Source of the DNA: Hanstruepera flava
Lineage (GTDB): Bacteria; Bacteroidota; Bacteroidia; Flavobacteriales; Flavobacteriaceae
Direction of reading: 5' to 3'
DNA length: 64,000 nucleotides
Assembly: GCF_023634025.1 (NCBI RefSeq)
Contig: NZ_JALJCW010000001.1
Coordinates: 62,001-126,000 of the forward strand
Shown piece after piece: positions 56,525-63,219 of the stretch. The notes beneath the pieces are model-generated. The model had not been told where the DNA came from and ran no database searches. It was given only the letters and a program-made list of their open reading frames with translations. The position numbers were made by a program, and so were the translations under genes. Numbering within the stretch: the stretch's first letter is position 1; each line of letters begins with the position of its first letter.

Positions 56525-56797
56525 ATGAACAAATCAGATTTAATCGACGGAATGGCAGAAAACGCTGGAATCTCTAAAGCGGCTGCTAAAAAAGCATTAG
56601 ACTCTTTCTTAATTGATATCGAGGGTGCTTTACAAAAAGGAAAAAGAGTATCTCTAGTAGGTTTCGGTTCTTGGTCAGTGTCTAGAAGAGCGGCAAGAGA
56701 CGGTAGAAACCCACAAACTGGAAAGACTATAAAAATTAAAGCTAAAAATGTAGTGAAGTTTAAGGCAGGTTCAGATTTGTCGAAGGCCATTAACTAA
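56525..56797 (+). CDS. HU family DNA-binding protein, copy 2
   Basis: A 90-residue HU paralogue of copy 1, differing at about ten positions (for example DLIDG for DLIEG, ISKAA for ITKAA, FLIDIE for LLIDIE, TGKTIKI for TGATIKI). The arm and core are unchanged. The pair is co-transcribed and closed by a terminator at 56821. Tandem duplication is the clear origin. Confidence 0.95.
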   Translation: MNKSDLIDGMAENAGISKAAAKKALDSFLIDIEGALQKGKRVSLVGFGSWSVSRRAARDGRNPQTGKTIKIKAKNVVKFKAGSDLSKAIN

Positions 56798-56820
56798 ATT
56801 TTTAAGTTTAATTAAATTTA

Positions 56821-56847
56821 AAAGGTCTTCAGTTTTTGAAGACCTTT
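56821..56847 (+). terminator. Intrinsic terminator after the HU pair
   Basis: AAAGGTCTTC pairs with GAAGACCTTT around a seven-base T-rich loop, followed by more T. Confidence 0.88.
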
Positions 56848-56909
56848 TTTATTTATAGCTAAAGCGGTTTGTTTTTAATTAAAAAATTGTTAGATTTAAA
56901 TGTTAATCT

Positions 56910-57479
56910 ATGAAACATATGATTACAACGCAACCAAAAAAAGGTAATCTGCTCATTGCCGAACCTGCAATAATAGGCGACATGTCTTTTAACCGGTCTA
57001 TTATCCTCTTGGCAGACCACAATAGCGAAGGTTCTATTGGCTTTATTTTAAATAAGCCCCTAGAGTATACCATTAGCGATTTAATCCCAGAAATAGATGC
57101 CAACTTTAAAGTCTACAACGGTGGCCCTGTAGAACAGGACAACCTTTACTTTATCCATAAGGTGCCCGACTTAATACCCAATAGTATAGAAATATCCTTT
57201 GGTATTTATTGGGGTGGCGACTTCAATAAAGTAGCAGAACTTATTGCCAACAACCAGCTAAACGAAAAACACATCCGGTTTTTCCTAGGTTACTCGGGTT
57301 GGGATGCCCAACAGTTACAGGAAGAATTAAAAGCCCACTCTTGGGTGGTTACCGAAAATATCTACAAAAAAGAGATTATCGAAAAAGACTACCAATCCTT
57401 TTGGAAAGAAAAAATGCTGGAGTTTGGCGGCGAATACACCATTTGGTCCAACGCACCAGAAGATCCCAGCTTTAACTAG
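56910..57479 (+). CDS. YqgE/AlgH family protein
   Basis: A 189-residue cytosolic protein. KKGNLLIAEPAIIGDMSFNRSIILLADHN and GSIGFILNKPLEYTI are the opening blocks of YqgE/AlgH (about residues 10-55); YNGGPVEQDNLYFIHK and FLGYSGWDAQQLQEEL follow. The biochemical role is not settled. An ATG at 56919 is an alternative start. It overlaps the convergent aminotransferase by eight bases. Confidence 0.93.
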   Translation: MKHMITTQPKKGNLLIAEPAIIGDMSFNRSIILLADHNSEGSIGFILNKPLEYTISDLIPEIDANFKVYNGGPVEQDNLYFIHKVPDLIPNSIEISFGIYWGGDFNKVAELIANNQLNEKHIRFFLGYSGWDAQQLQEELKAHSWVVTENIYKKEIIEKDYQSFWKEKMLEFGGEYTIWSNAPEDPSFN

Positions 57480-58317
57480 TCAGCCTAATCTTGGCATTCA
57501 GTTTCCCCAGTAAATCTTTTGCCACCGTAAAACCGTATGCTTTCTTACGATATTGTGTTACAGGCTGTATGCCCCTAATTACATTGGTTACAAACAACTC
57601 GTCAGCCTTTTGTAGTTCAAAGGGTGAAATAGCGACTTCCTCCAATTGGTAATCGGGTAGCTTTTGTATAACATCTATAAGCTGCTTACGCATCACGCCT
57701 TTTAAGCAACCCTGTTCCAGAGGTGGCGTTTTTATAACCTGCCCCTTAACCATAAACACGTTACCGTTTAGGGCTTCAACAACCTGCTTATCGGTATTGA
57801 GTAACAAACAATTTTGTAAATCGTTTTCCTGGGCGTAAATACTGCCCAAAACATGTATCAATTTGTTGTTGCTCTTAATGGTAGACAACAATCCCGGTGC
57901 CACAAAATAATCCTTAAACAAATCCACCACATAAGGCGCCTCATCCAACAAATAGAAATCCGAGTCCAGAGCCTGTGCGGTAATCATATAGCCTACATCG
58001 TGGCCTTGTGGTAAGTACAAGCCTTCGGCATCGCGATACACGGTAAGTTTTATACGCGCCGTTTGGGTATGCAGACTATTGGCCTCCAAGGTTTTTAGTA
58101 TTTCAGCCTCCAGAAACTCCATGGTAAAGGTCATGGGTATGTCCATACGCATAATCCGCATAGAGGCCATAAGCCTAAAGTAATGGTCCTCCCAAAACAA
58201 GATGCTGCCGTGCGAGGCCTTTAGGGTTTCAAAAAGGGCATCGCCATAGGCAAAGCCTCGGTTATCAGGGGTTAAAATACGGGTGTTATCAGTAAGGGTG
58301 CCGTTAAAATTAATCAT
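57472..58317 (-). CDS. Class IV aminotransferase (branched-chain/ADC lyase fold)
   Basis: A 281-residue PLP enzyme of fold type IV. RGFAYGDALFETLKASHG (about 20-37) is the family opening, NNKLIHVLGSIYAQENDLQNCLLLN holds the cofactor Lys region, and GCLKGVMRKQLIDVIQK follows. It could be a branched-chain or D-amino-acid aminotransferase or aminodeoxychorismate lyase; motifs do not separate these. No neighbour helps. Confidence 0.88.
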   Translation of the reverse strand: MINFNGTLTDNTRILTPDNRGFAYGDALFETLKASHGSILFWEDHYFRLMASMRIMRMDIPMTFTMEFLEAEILKTLEANSLHTQTARIKLTVYRDAEGLYLPQGHDVGYMITAQALDSDFYLLDEAPYVVDLFKDYFVAPGLLSTIKSNNKLIHVLGSIYAQENDLQNCLLLNTDKQVVEALNGNVFMVKGQVIKTPPLEQGCLKGVMRKQLIDVIQKLPDYQLEEVAISPFELQKADELFVTNVIRGIQPVTQYRKKAYGFTVAKDLLGKLNAKIRLTS

Positions 58318-58320
58318 AAA

Positions 58321-58345
58321 AAAAGTCCCAAATAATTTTGGGACA
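58321..58345 (-). terminator. Terminator on the minus strand after the START-like gene
   Basis: GTCCCAAA and TTTGGGAC pair around four bases; on the minus strand a T run follows. It ends the 58373-58759 gene ahead of the aminotransferase start. Confidence 0.72.
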
Positions 58346-58372
58346 AAGATAGACTTTATATTGTATTGGCTA

Positions 58373-58759
58373 TTAGGTTGAACCCAATACTTGCTTTAAA
58401 TCGGACATTTGGTTCTCCCACAACATTTTGGCCTCTTCCATTTCATCTTCCTCGGCAAAGTCGACCACAATTATAGAAACGTCTTTGGTAATCTCATCAA
58501 CCTGAATACGGATTTCAAAATAATACGGCTCGTCCTCATCGGCCAACCACTTAAACTTAATACGCTCGCCACTTTTTTTGCTTACCAGTTTGGCCTGCTC
58601 TTCAGAGCCGTCCCAAATAAACTTAAACAACTCGCCACGGGAGTTCACGTTTTCGGCAAACCATTCTGATAATCCGGAAGGTGTTGAGATATATTGATAT
58701 AATAATTGAGGTGAAGCATGAATAGGAAACTCCATTTCAAATTTTATTTTGTCATCCAT
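58373..58759 (-). CDS. START-like domain protein (SRPBCC superfamily)
   Basis: A 128-residue protein from ATG 58759 (MDDKIKFEMEFPIHASPQLL, the common start in this family); 11 upstream residues are excluded. LLYQYISTPSGLSEWFAENV and the beta strands after it match the AHSA1/START-like group of Bacteroidota. It probably forms a ligand-binding barrel. The C-terminus is acidic and helical (EEDEMEEAKMLWENQM). Confidence 0.88.
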   Translation of the reverse strand: MDDKIKFEMEFPIHASPQLLYQYISTPSGLSEWFAENVNSRGELFKFIWDGSEEQAKLVSKKSGERIKFKWLADEDEPYYFEIRIQVDEITKDVSIIVVDFAEEDEMEEAKMLWENQMSDLKQVLGST

Positions 58760-58844
58760 AGTAACTTGTATTTGTGCGCTCAATATATACATTAATTAAT
58801 AAGTTTTAAAACTATTTTTTATAAATATTTTCTGTGTTTTTTTA

Positions 58845-58875
58845 TTTGTATGCAATAAATTTGTTGTTATATTTG
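58845..58875 (+). promoter_or_regulatory. Promoter of tRNA-Met
   Basis: TTTG (58845-58848), 19 bases, TATATTTG (58868-58875): a full Bacteroidota-type promoter. The leader then contains ACGG/CCGT and TTCCTGT/ACAGGAA hairpins before the tRNA. Confidence 0.8.
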
Positions 58876-58932
58876 CAGCCTTAAAAACGGTAAGAGCCGT
58901 ATTTTGAGAGATTCCTGTTTTCACAGGAAAAT

Positions 58933-59006
58933 GGCGAGGTAGCTCAGTTGGTTAGAGCGTCGGATTCATAACCCGGAGGTCTCGAGTTCAAATCTCGATC
59001 TCGCTA
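58933..59006 (+). tRNA. tRNA-Met (CAT), elongator type
   Basis: A complete cloverleaf: acceptor GGCGAGG/TCTCGCT with two G-U pairs, D arm GCTC/GAGC, anticodon CAT at 58967-58969 in the loop TTCATAA, T stem TCGAG/CTCGA, discriminator A73. CCA is not encoded. The first pair is G-U rather than the open C-A of initiators. A tRNA-Ile2 read by lysidine modification cannot be excluded by the anticodon alone. Confidence 0.93.
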
Positions 59007-59018
59007 CAGCAGTAAAAG

Positions 59019-59045
59019 CCCAGTACATATGTACTGGGTTTTTTT
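59019..59045 (+). terminator. Intrinsic terminator after tRNA-Met
   Basis: CCCAGTAC pairs with GTACTGGG around ATAT, followed by seven T. Confidence 0.9.
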
Positions 59046-59688
59046 ATGCATAGCACTGAAGATTGCTTCAACGTGCGTGTATATAAAAAAGGCAAACACG
59101 TAAGTGTTTGGGTTTTTACTATTGTACAGATTTCCTAACGTAGATTCTGTAAATCTGGATATTAGTTGTTTTTACTGTTCATTTTACCTTGATGCAAAAC
59201 CTTTCGACTGCACTTCGACCTTTCGACAAGCTCAAGGCAGGTTCTGTTCAGTGTGACAGCTCAAGGCAAGCAAAACGTAGAATCTTTATACGTTAGAGAG
59301 ATTGCCACGCTCATACTTCGCTCGCAATGACAAAGAAACGTTGGTTTTCTGGCGTTGCCAGAATTGGTTTGATTTTTACTTGTATACAGTTTCACTAATG
59401 TAGATTCTGTAAATCTCTTTAATGCCTAAAGTAGATTCCTGCCTACGCAGGAATGACAGTATACACAAATGAAGGCTCTATAAATCTAGAAGGTTCTCGA
59501 TCTCTCGACTACGCTCGAGACAGGTCACTCGAACTGACGATCCTTAAATTGTGAGGTTGAATCGACCTTGACCTGAAGTATACACGGGGTTGACCCGACT
59601 TTAATATGGATTAAATATGGAGCTAATACGCTATATATACGCTATACCTCTTGATTAACTGGCTAGTTTTTATTACTTTAGGCTGACT
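59046..59688. repeat. Repeat-rich intergenic region after tRNA-Met
   Basis: No gene is seen over 640 bases. An imperfect direct repeat of about 44 bases occurs at 59113-59156 and 59372-59416; its last 17 bases GTAGATTCTGTAAATCT are identical. The region also holds REP-like words: TTTCGAC...AAGCTCAAGGCAGG (about 59205-59240), ATTCCTGCC-TACG-CAGGAAT (about 59440-59457), and CTCGACTACGCTCGAG (about 59505-59520). These are of the same type as the element at 16135. Confidence 0.65.
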
Positions 59689-60435
59689 ATGGCACGGCAA
59701 AAGGGCATATTTAAAATAACAGGGACATTGGGTGATGTCAACTTTTATGTGATTAAAGGTATTGGCTATGCCCGAAAGGCTGGTGGTGGTTTTAATGGTG
59801 AGGCTATACGTACCCAACCAAATATGCAGCGTGTACGGGAGAATGCGAGTGAGTTTGGGCATTGTAGCCAAGTAAAAAAAGCATTTAGGTTGGCGTTGAT
59901 GCCGTTTTTACATGGTTATAGGCATAACAAATTGCATGCTCGCATGATGACTTTGTTTACGAGTATTAAGGCTCTTGATACTGTGTCTGAACGTGGTAAG
60001 CGACGTGTTACAGAAGGCTTACAAACGGCTAAAGGCAGGTATTTATTACGACAATTTGCCTTTACTCCCCAACACAGTCTATTGGATGCCTTAAAGCGGC
60101 AAGCTACTTTTGACTGGAACACACAACGTTTAACTATTAATGATTTTGCACCCAAAGCTTATAAGGCACCTAAAGCTGCCACTCATCTGGGGGTTACGCT
60201 AGGGGTTTTGGATTTTGATTTTGATAGTTTGGAGCATAGCCTAGCGGTCTCTCCTACCCATTTTATTGAGGTGGATGCTGGTACAACTTCTTTTGAGTTG
60301 GAGCCTGAACAGGTTGTTGTGCCTAGCCACGTTGGGATTGTGGTATTGGGTGTACGTTTTTATGAGGTTATTGAAACCGAGGTTTATGGATTGGATAGTA
60401 TGATTGGGGTTGGGTTGTTGGTTATTAGGGTTTGA
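59689..60435 (+). CDS. Conserved hypothetical protein
   Basis: A 248-residue protein of a type I associate with Flavobacteriaceae intergenic islands, but without a named function. MARQKGIFKITGTLGDVNFY and YARKAGGGFNGEAI open it, basic helices follow to about residue 130 (RGKRRVTEGLQTAKGRYLL), and the C-terminal half is beta-rich and acidic. Its base usage (more G and T on the coding strand) differs from the flanks. It is convergent with the Nmad2-like gene with 25 bases between stops. Confidence 0.65.
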   Translation: MARQKGIFKITGTLGDVNFYVIKGIGYARKAGGGFNGEAIRTQPNMQRVRENASEFGHCSQVKKAFRLALMPFLHGYRHNKLHARMMTLFTSIKALDTVSERGKRRVTEGLQTAKGRYLLRQFAFTPQHSLLDALKRQATFDWNTQRLTINDFAPKAYKAPKAATHLGVTLGVLDFDFDSLEHSLAVSPTHFIEVDAGTTSFELEPEQVVVPSHVGIVVLGVRFYEVIETEVYGLDSMIGVGLLVIRV

Positions 60436-60460
60436 TTTTGTTTGCTATTGATTATTATTT

Positions 60461-61114
60461 TTATTTTTTGCTTTTGCATCTAATTGCAGCACAATTATAT
60501 TCTTCGTCTGGTGCTTGTTTAAATTCTACTTTTATCTGTGGCTTTCCATATAAATGGTTTTTAACATAGCCTTGGGATTCAATCCATAACACAAAATCTT
60601 GAACTAAATGGTCATTGGCCTTAGATTTATGACCCCTACCTTGATTTATAATTCCTTTTAGATGTTGTGGAATATCAACAGGTTTGTCTCCAAAGTAGTA
60701 GAAATGATTTGATAAGAGTGTAAAAACACCTCCCAAATCTGTATTTTTATTTTCTATAGCATGGACACTAGGCAGTAATTTACCAGAAGGATCTTTATCA
60801 AAATCGTAAATGCAATCTCCTACTCTCCTTTTATAATGTTTATGTCTAATGTCTGGGATTTTATTAGGCGCATATTTTTTGCAGTATACATGGTATTGTT
60901 GCATAGTCATTTTTTTAGTGACTAACATAGCGTAGACCAGTTTACCAGATAAATCTTTACCCTTTACGTTTTTTGATCCAACACCAACAACCCAATCTCC
61001 TGCTTTCGCTGTGCGCCGAATGACTGGTTTACATATGTTAAGTGTACAAATACCATAAAAAGGATTTGGTGCGCAACCATCATCTATAGGGATACAATAA
61101 CTATATAATTTCAA
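60461..61114 (-). CDS. Nmad2-like protein (nucleotide modification associated domain 2)
   Basis: A 217-residue protein starting at TTG 61114, two bases after the reverse transcriptase stop, so the two are surely co-translated. KLYSYCIPIDDGCAPNPFYG (residues 2-21), then CTLNICKPVIRRTAKAGDWV and GVGSKN match my memory of Nmad2, an ASCH/PUA-like domain first noted near DNA base-modifying enzymes. It has many conserved aromatic and cysteine residues and no membrane helix. It may bind a modified nucleotide or nucleic acid. The family name is recalled, not searched. Confidence 0.72.
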   Translation of the reverse strand: MKLYSYCIPIDDGCAPNPFYGICTLNICKPVIRRTAKAGDWVVGVGSKNVKGKDLSGKLVYAMLVTKKMTMQQYHVYCKKYAPNKIPDIRHKHYKRRVGDCIYDFDKDPSGKLLPSVHAIENKNTDLGGVFTLLSNHFYYFGDKPVDIPQHLKGIINQGRGHKSKANDHLVQDFVLWIESQGYVKNHLYGKPQIKVEFKQAPDEEYNCAAIRCKSKK

Positions 61115-61116
61115 GA

Positions 61117-62673
61117 TTATTTTTTAATTATTTTTGTTCCTTTTTGTTTTGCTCTCTGCTCGCTAGTTTTTTCGATTTCCTGTTTTAAAATTCTCATATG
61201 TGCAGCTAATTGCCTCCTTATACTTGGAGAATCCATTCCAAATTTTTTGTCTTTGGCTGAATTGTAATAATATTTTTTTGAAGCATTGTAAGCATAGGTT
61301 AAGAAATTACGCTTGCCGAAATGTGAATATCTACTGAAAATTTGTTGCTTATAAATTATATCAGATTTTGAGTTTTTACTGTAAGCCATGGTTACAGTTT
61401 TAACAACCCTAGCCTTTTGTTTTCTAAAATATCTCGATAAACTTGATGCTCGGATATATTTCTTTTGACCACTGTATTCAAAACCTAAGTATTGAAGATT
61501 TTTGTATTTGGCATCTTTTAAATTGACTTCATCAAAAGTTTTAGCAGTTTTGTTATATTCTCTTTTGAAGGACCTGATTTTACCTAAAGTGTCTCTTTTG
61601 AAATCAACAACTGCCGTTTTTTTGTCTTGAATAATAAGCTTGTAATCATTACTTATTAAATTCATTAAATAATCTTTAAGTCTGTTAACCTCTTCTTTAC
61701 GGCAAATAATAAGAAGGTCGTCACAATATCTGCGGTATAAAAAACCTTCCTTTTTACCCTTTTCAACTATTTGTTTATCAAAATCTACCAAATATACATT
61801 TGATAAAACAGCACTCATTGACGAACCCTGGGGAATACCTGCTGTTTTTAACACACCATTATTGCTATTAATAGTTACCAGTTTTCTTTTCCTCAATAAG
61901 TTCATTTTATTTTTAAACCCTGCACCATTAATGGTATCAGGAATTAAGTCCAACAATGATTGATAGCCCTTTCCTTTTTTTAATTGTCTTTTTTGTTCTT
62001 TTTCAAGTTTTCGCAGGTTTACCCTAAAATGTTTTAGGAAACTAACATAGTTCACATATGCATATTTTGTCAAAGAGCGAAAAACATGGTATTGGTCTGG
62101 AGGCAATTTTGGTTCGCCAATAACTTTACACCAAGCCTCTTTTAATTTTTTATGGTCTATATGATCAAAATAGCCTTTGATATCTAATGCAATGACAGAA
62201 CATTCTCCATGCTTTTTTACCATTTCATCAACCTCATCAAAGGTTTCATTAGCAAATTGAATATTACATTTACCATCTAAATCACTTCTGTAAGCCATAA
62301 TTGCTTCCTCTATACCAATGTGATGAATATATTCCTGGTACTTACGGTTTAAAACAAAAGCATAGAAACCATAAATGTAGGTGTCAAAATGAGAAGCAAA
62401 CAAAATTGGGCGAATTTTAGTTTCAAGGTCATAAATTCCATCCCCTTCCTGATATTTATATCTAGGTGTTTTTACAAGCACCTTTAGAAAAGGGGTGAAG
62501 TCGTAACTATTAATACTTTTAAACGTTGAATCTGAAACTAGCTTGTGTAATTTCTCTTTATATAATGTGAAGTCAAAGTATGGGTCAAACTGTGGGTATG
62601 TCTTTAGTTGAAAGTCATCTTCAACTTTCTTAACATAATCTTCCCAATCTTTTGTAGTATAAAGTTGTTCCAT
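61117..62673 (-). CDS. Reverse transcriptase, defence-associated (DRT/UG) type
   Basis: A 518-residue RNA-directed DNA polymerase. RT blocks in order: ETKIRPILFASHFDTYIY (about 84-101), the first catalytic Asp in ALDIKGYFDHID (162-173), GIPQGSSMSAVLSNVYLVDFD (279-299), the active-site YCDD at 316-319 (RRYCDDLLIIC), and LQYLGFEYSG (393-402). A basic linker of about 60 residues (KEQKRQLKKGKG) separates blocks A and B, and about 110 residues extend beyond the palm. No endonuclease, maturase or integrase domain is seen. YCDD is known from DRT2. It could also be a retron-like RT. Confidence 0.93.
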   Translation of the reverse strand: MEQLYTTKDWEDYVKKVEDDFQLKTYPQFDPYFDFTLYKEKLHKLVSDSTFKSINSYDFTPFLKVLVKTPRYKYQEGDGIYDLETKIRPILFASHFDTYIYGFYAFVLNRKYQEYIHHIGIEEAIMAYRSDLDGKCNIQFANETFDEVDEMVKKHGECSVIALDIKGYFDHIDHKKLKEAWCKVIGEPKLPPDQYHVFRSLTKYAYVNYVSFLKHFRVNLRKLEKEQKRQLKKGKGYQSLLDLIPDTINGAGFKNKMNLLRKRKLVTINSNNGVLKTAGIPQGSSMSAVLSNVYLVDFDKQIVEKGKKEGFLYRRYCDDLLIICRKEEVNRLKDYLMNLISNDYKLIIQDKKTAVVDFKRDTLGKIRSFKREYNKTAKTFDEVNLKDAKYKNLQYLGFEYSGQKKYIRASSLSRYFRKQKARVVKTVTMAYSKNSKSDIIYKQQIFSRYSHFGKRNFLTYAYNASKKYYYNSAKDKKFGMDSPSIRRQLAAHMRILKQEIEKTSEQRAKQKGTKIIKK

Positions 62674-62680
62674 AATATAT

Positions 62681-62910
62681 TTTCAATGGGAGCATGGGTC
62701 ATGGATATACTATTAGCTAGCACCTTGAATAAACAAGCTCCCCAATCCATTGAGGGTTTTCACCTCACTGACCCTATCTCCAGCCCATGGTGGATCAAAG
62801 ATTTCTCTCTGCCACACTCCAGGTCCAACTTGGTAGCAATGCTACTTAAAAACCTAACGTACTCAATGTACGGTATCTGGCTCTAGCTACACTAGGCGCG
62901 CGGGGAAAAA
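62681..62910 (-). ncRNA. Candidate structured RNA upstream of the reverse transcriptase
   Basis: This stretch is clearly more GC-rich than its flanks and packed with inverted repeats: TAGCTAG (62714-62720) pairs with CTAGCTA (62883-62889) and encloses hairpins CGTAC/GTACG (62858-62872) and GTAGC/GCTAC (62833-62845). CCCCAA/TTGAGGG (62740-62756), GGGAGC/GCTCCC (62688-62693 with 62737-62742) and GGGTC/GACCC (62696-62700 with 62770-62774) also pair. It ends just before the RT start, as template RNAs of DRT and retron systems do. The strand is inferred from the RT. Confidence 0.6.
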
Positions 62911-62925
62911 TTGAACATTAGTATC

Positions 62926-63087
62926 ATGGAAGTATTAAACCTCTTAAACAACTTAATATTCTGCTTCTTGCAGATATTAATCCTTGTTGGTTTCATCCAA
63001 CTAGGTGCTCCTCTGACAATTCTGGCAAGTTTATTGCATATGTCAGTTAGATTTAGTAACTTAAACAATACACCAATAGGTCTTTAA
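62926..63087 (+). CDS. 53-residue hydrophobic small protein (candidate)
   Basis: ATG 62926 to TAA 63087 on the plus strand, opposite to the RT operon. MEVLNLLNNLIFCFLQILIL leads into VGFIQLGAPLTILASLLHM, so most of the chain is a membrane helix or helical pair. No family is recognised. It overlaps the likely promoter region of the RT cassette. It could be a chance frame; the composition is hydrophobic enough to note. Confidence 0.35.
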   Translation: MEVLNLLNNLIFCFLQILILVGFIQLGAPLTILASLLHMSVRFSNLNNTPIGL

Positions 63088-63134
63088 TTATTATAAATTA
63101 ATATCCTAAAGCATTGTTTATAAAACAAGTATCG

Positions 63135-63163
63135 TGCCAAATAAAAAAAATGACAGTTTGGCA
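63135..63163. other. Inverted repeat between the methylase and RT cassette
   Basis: TGCCAAA (63135-63141) and TTTGGCA (63157-63163) are perfect inverted arms 15 bases apart. The T run lies in the loop rather than after the stem, so it is not a standard terminator; an operator is possible. Confidence 0.45.
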
Positions 63164-63219
63164 TTACTTTATAAAAAGCATTCCTTGTCTTTTTACTCTA
63201 CTTAATATTTATAGATAGA

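Noticed and set aside
58933-59006. tRNA-Met 3' end as an integrase att site
   Set aside because: I looked for a second copy of the tRNA 3' segment downstream within the window and saw none, and no integrase gene is present here.
61117-62673. Group II intron or diversity-generating retroelement reading of the RT
   Set aside because: There is no maturase or endonuclease domain, no intron domain V-like motif near the gene, no variable/template repeat pair and no target gene with a C-type lectin end in view.
62608-62886. 92-codon plus-strand frame across the RT start and the RNA candidate
   Set aside because: It overlaps the RT coding start on the other strand, has no recognisable domain, and is better explained as open frame through a GC-richer structured region. 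It is kept only as an observation in the findings.
63135-63163. Terminator for the methylase gene
   Set aside because: The T run is inside the loop, not after the stem, so it does not meet the form of an intrinsic terminator.
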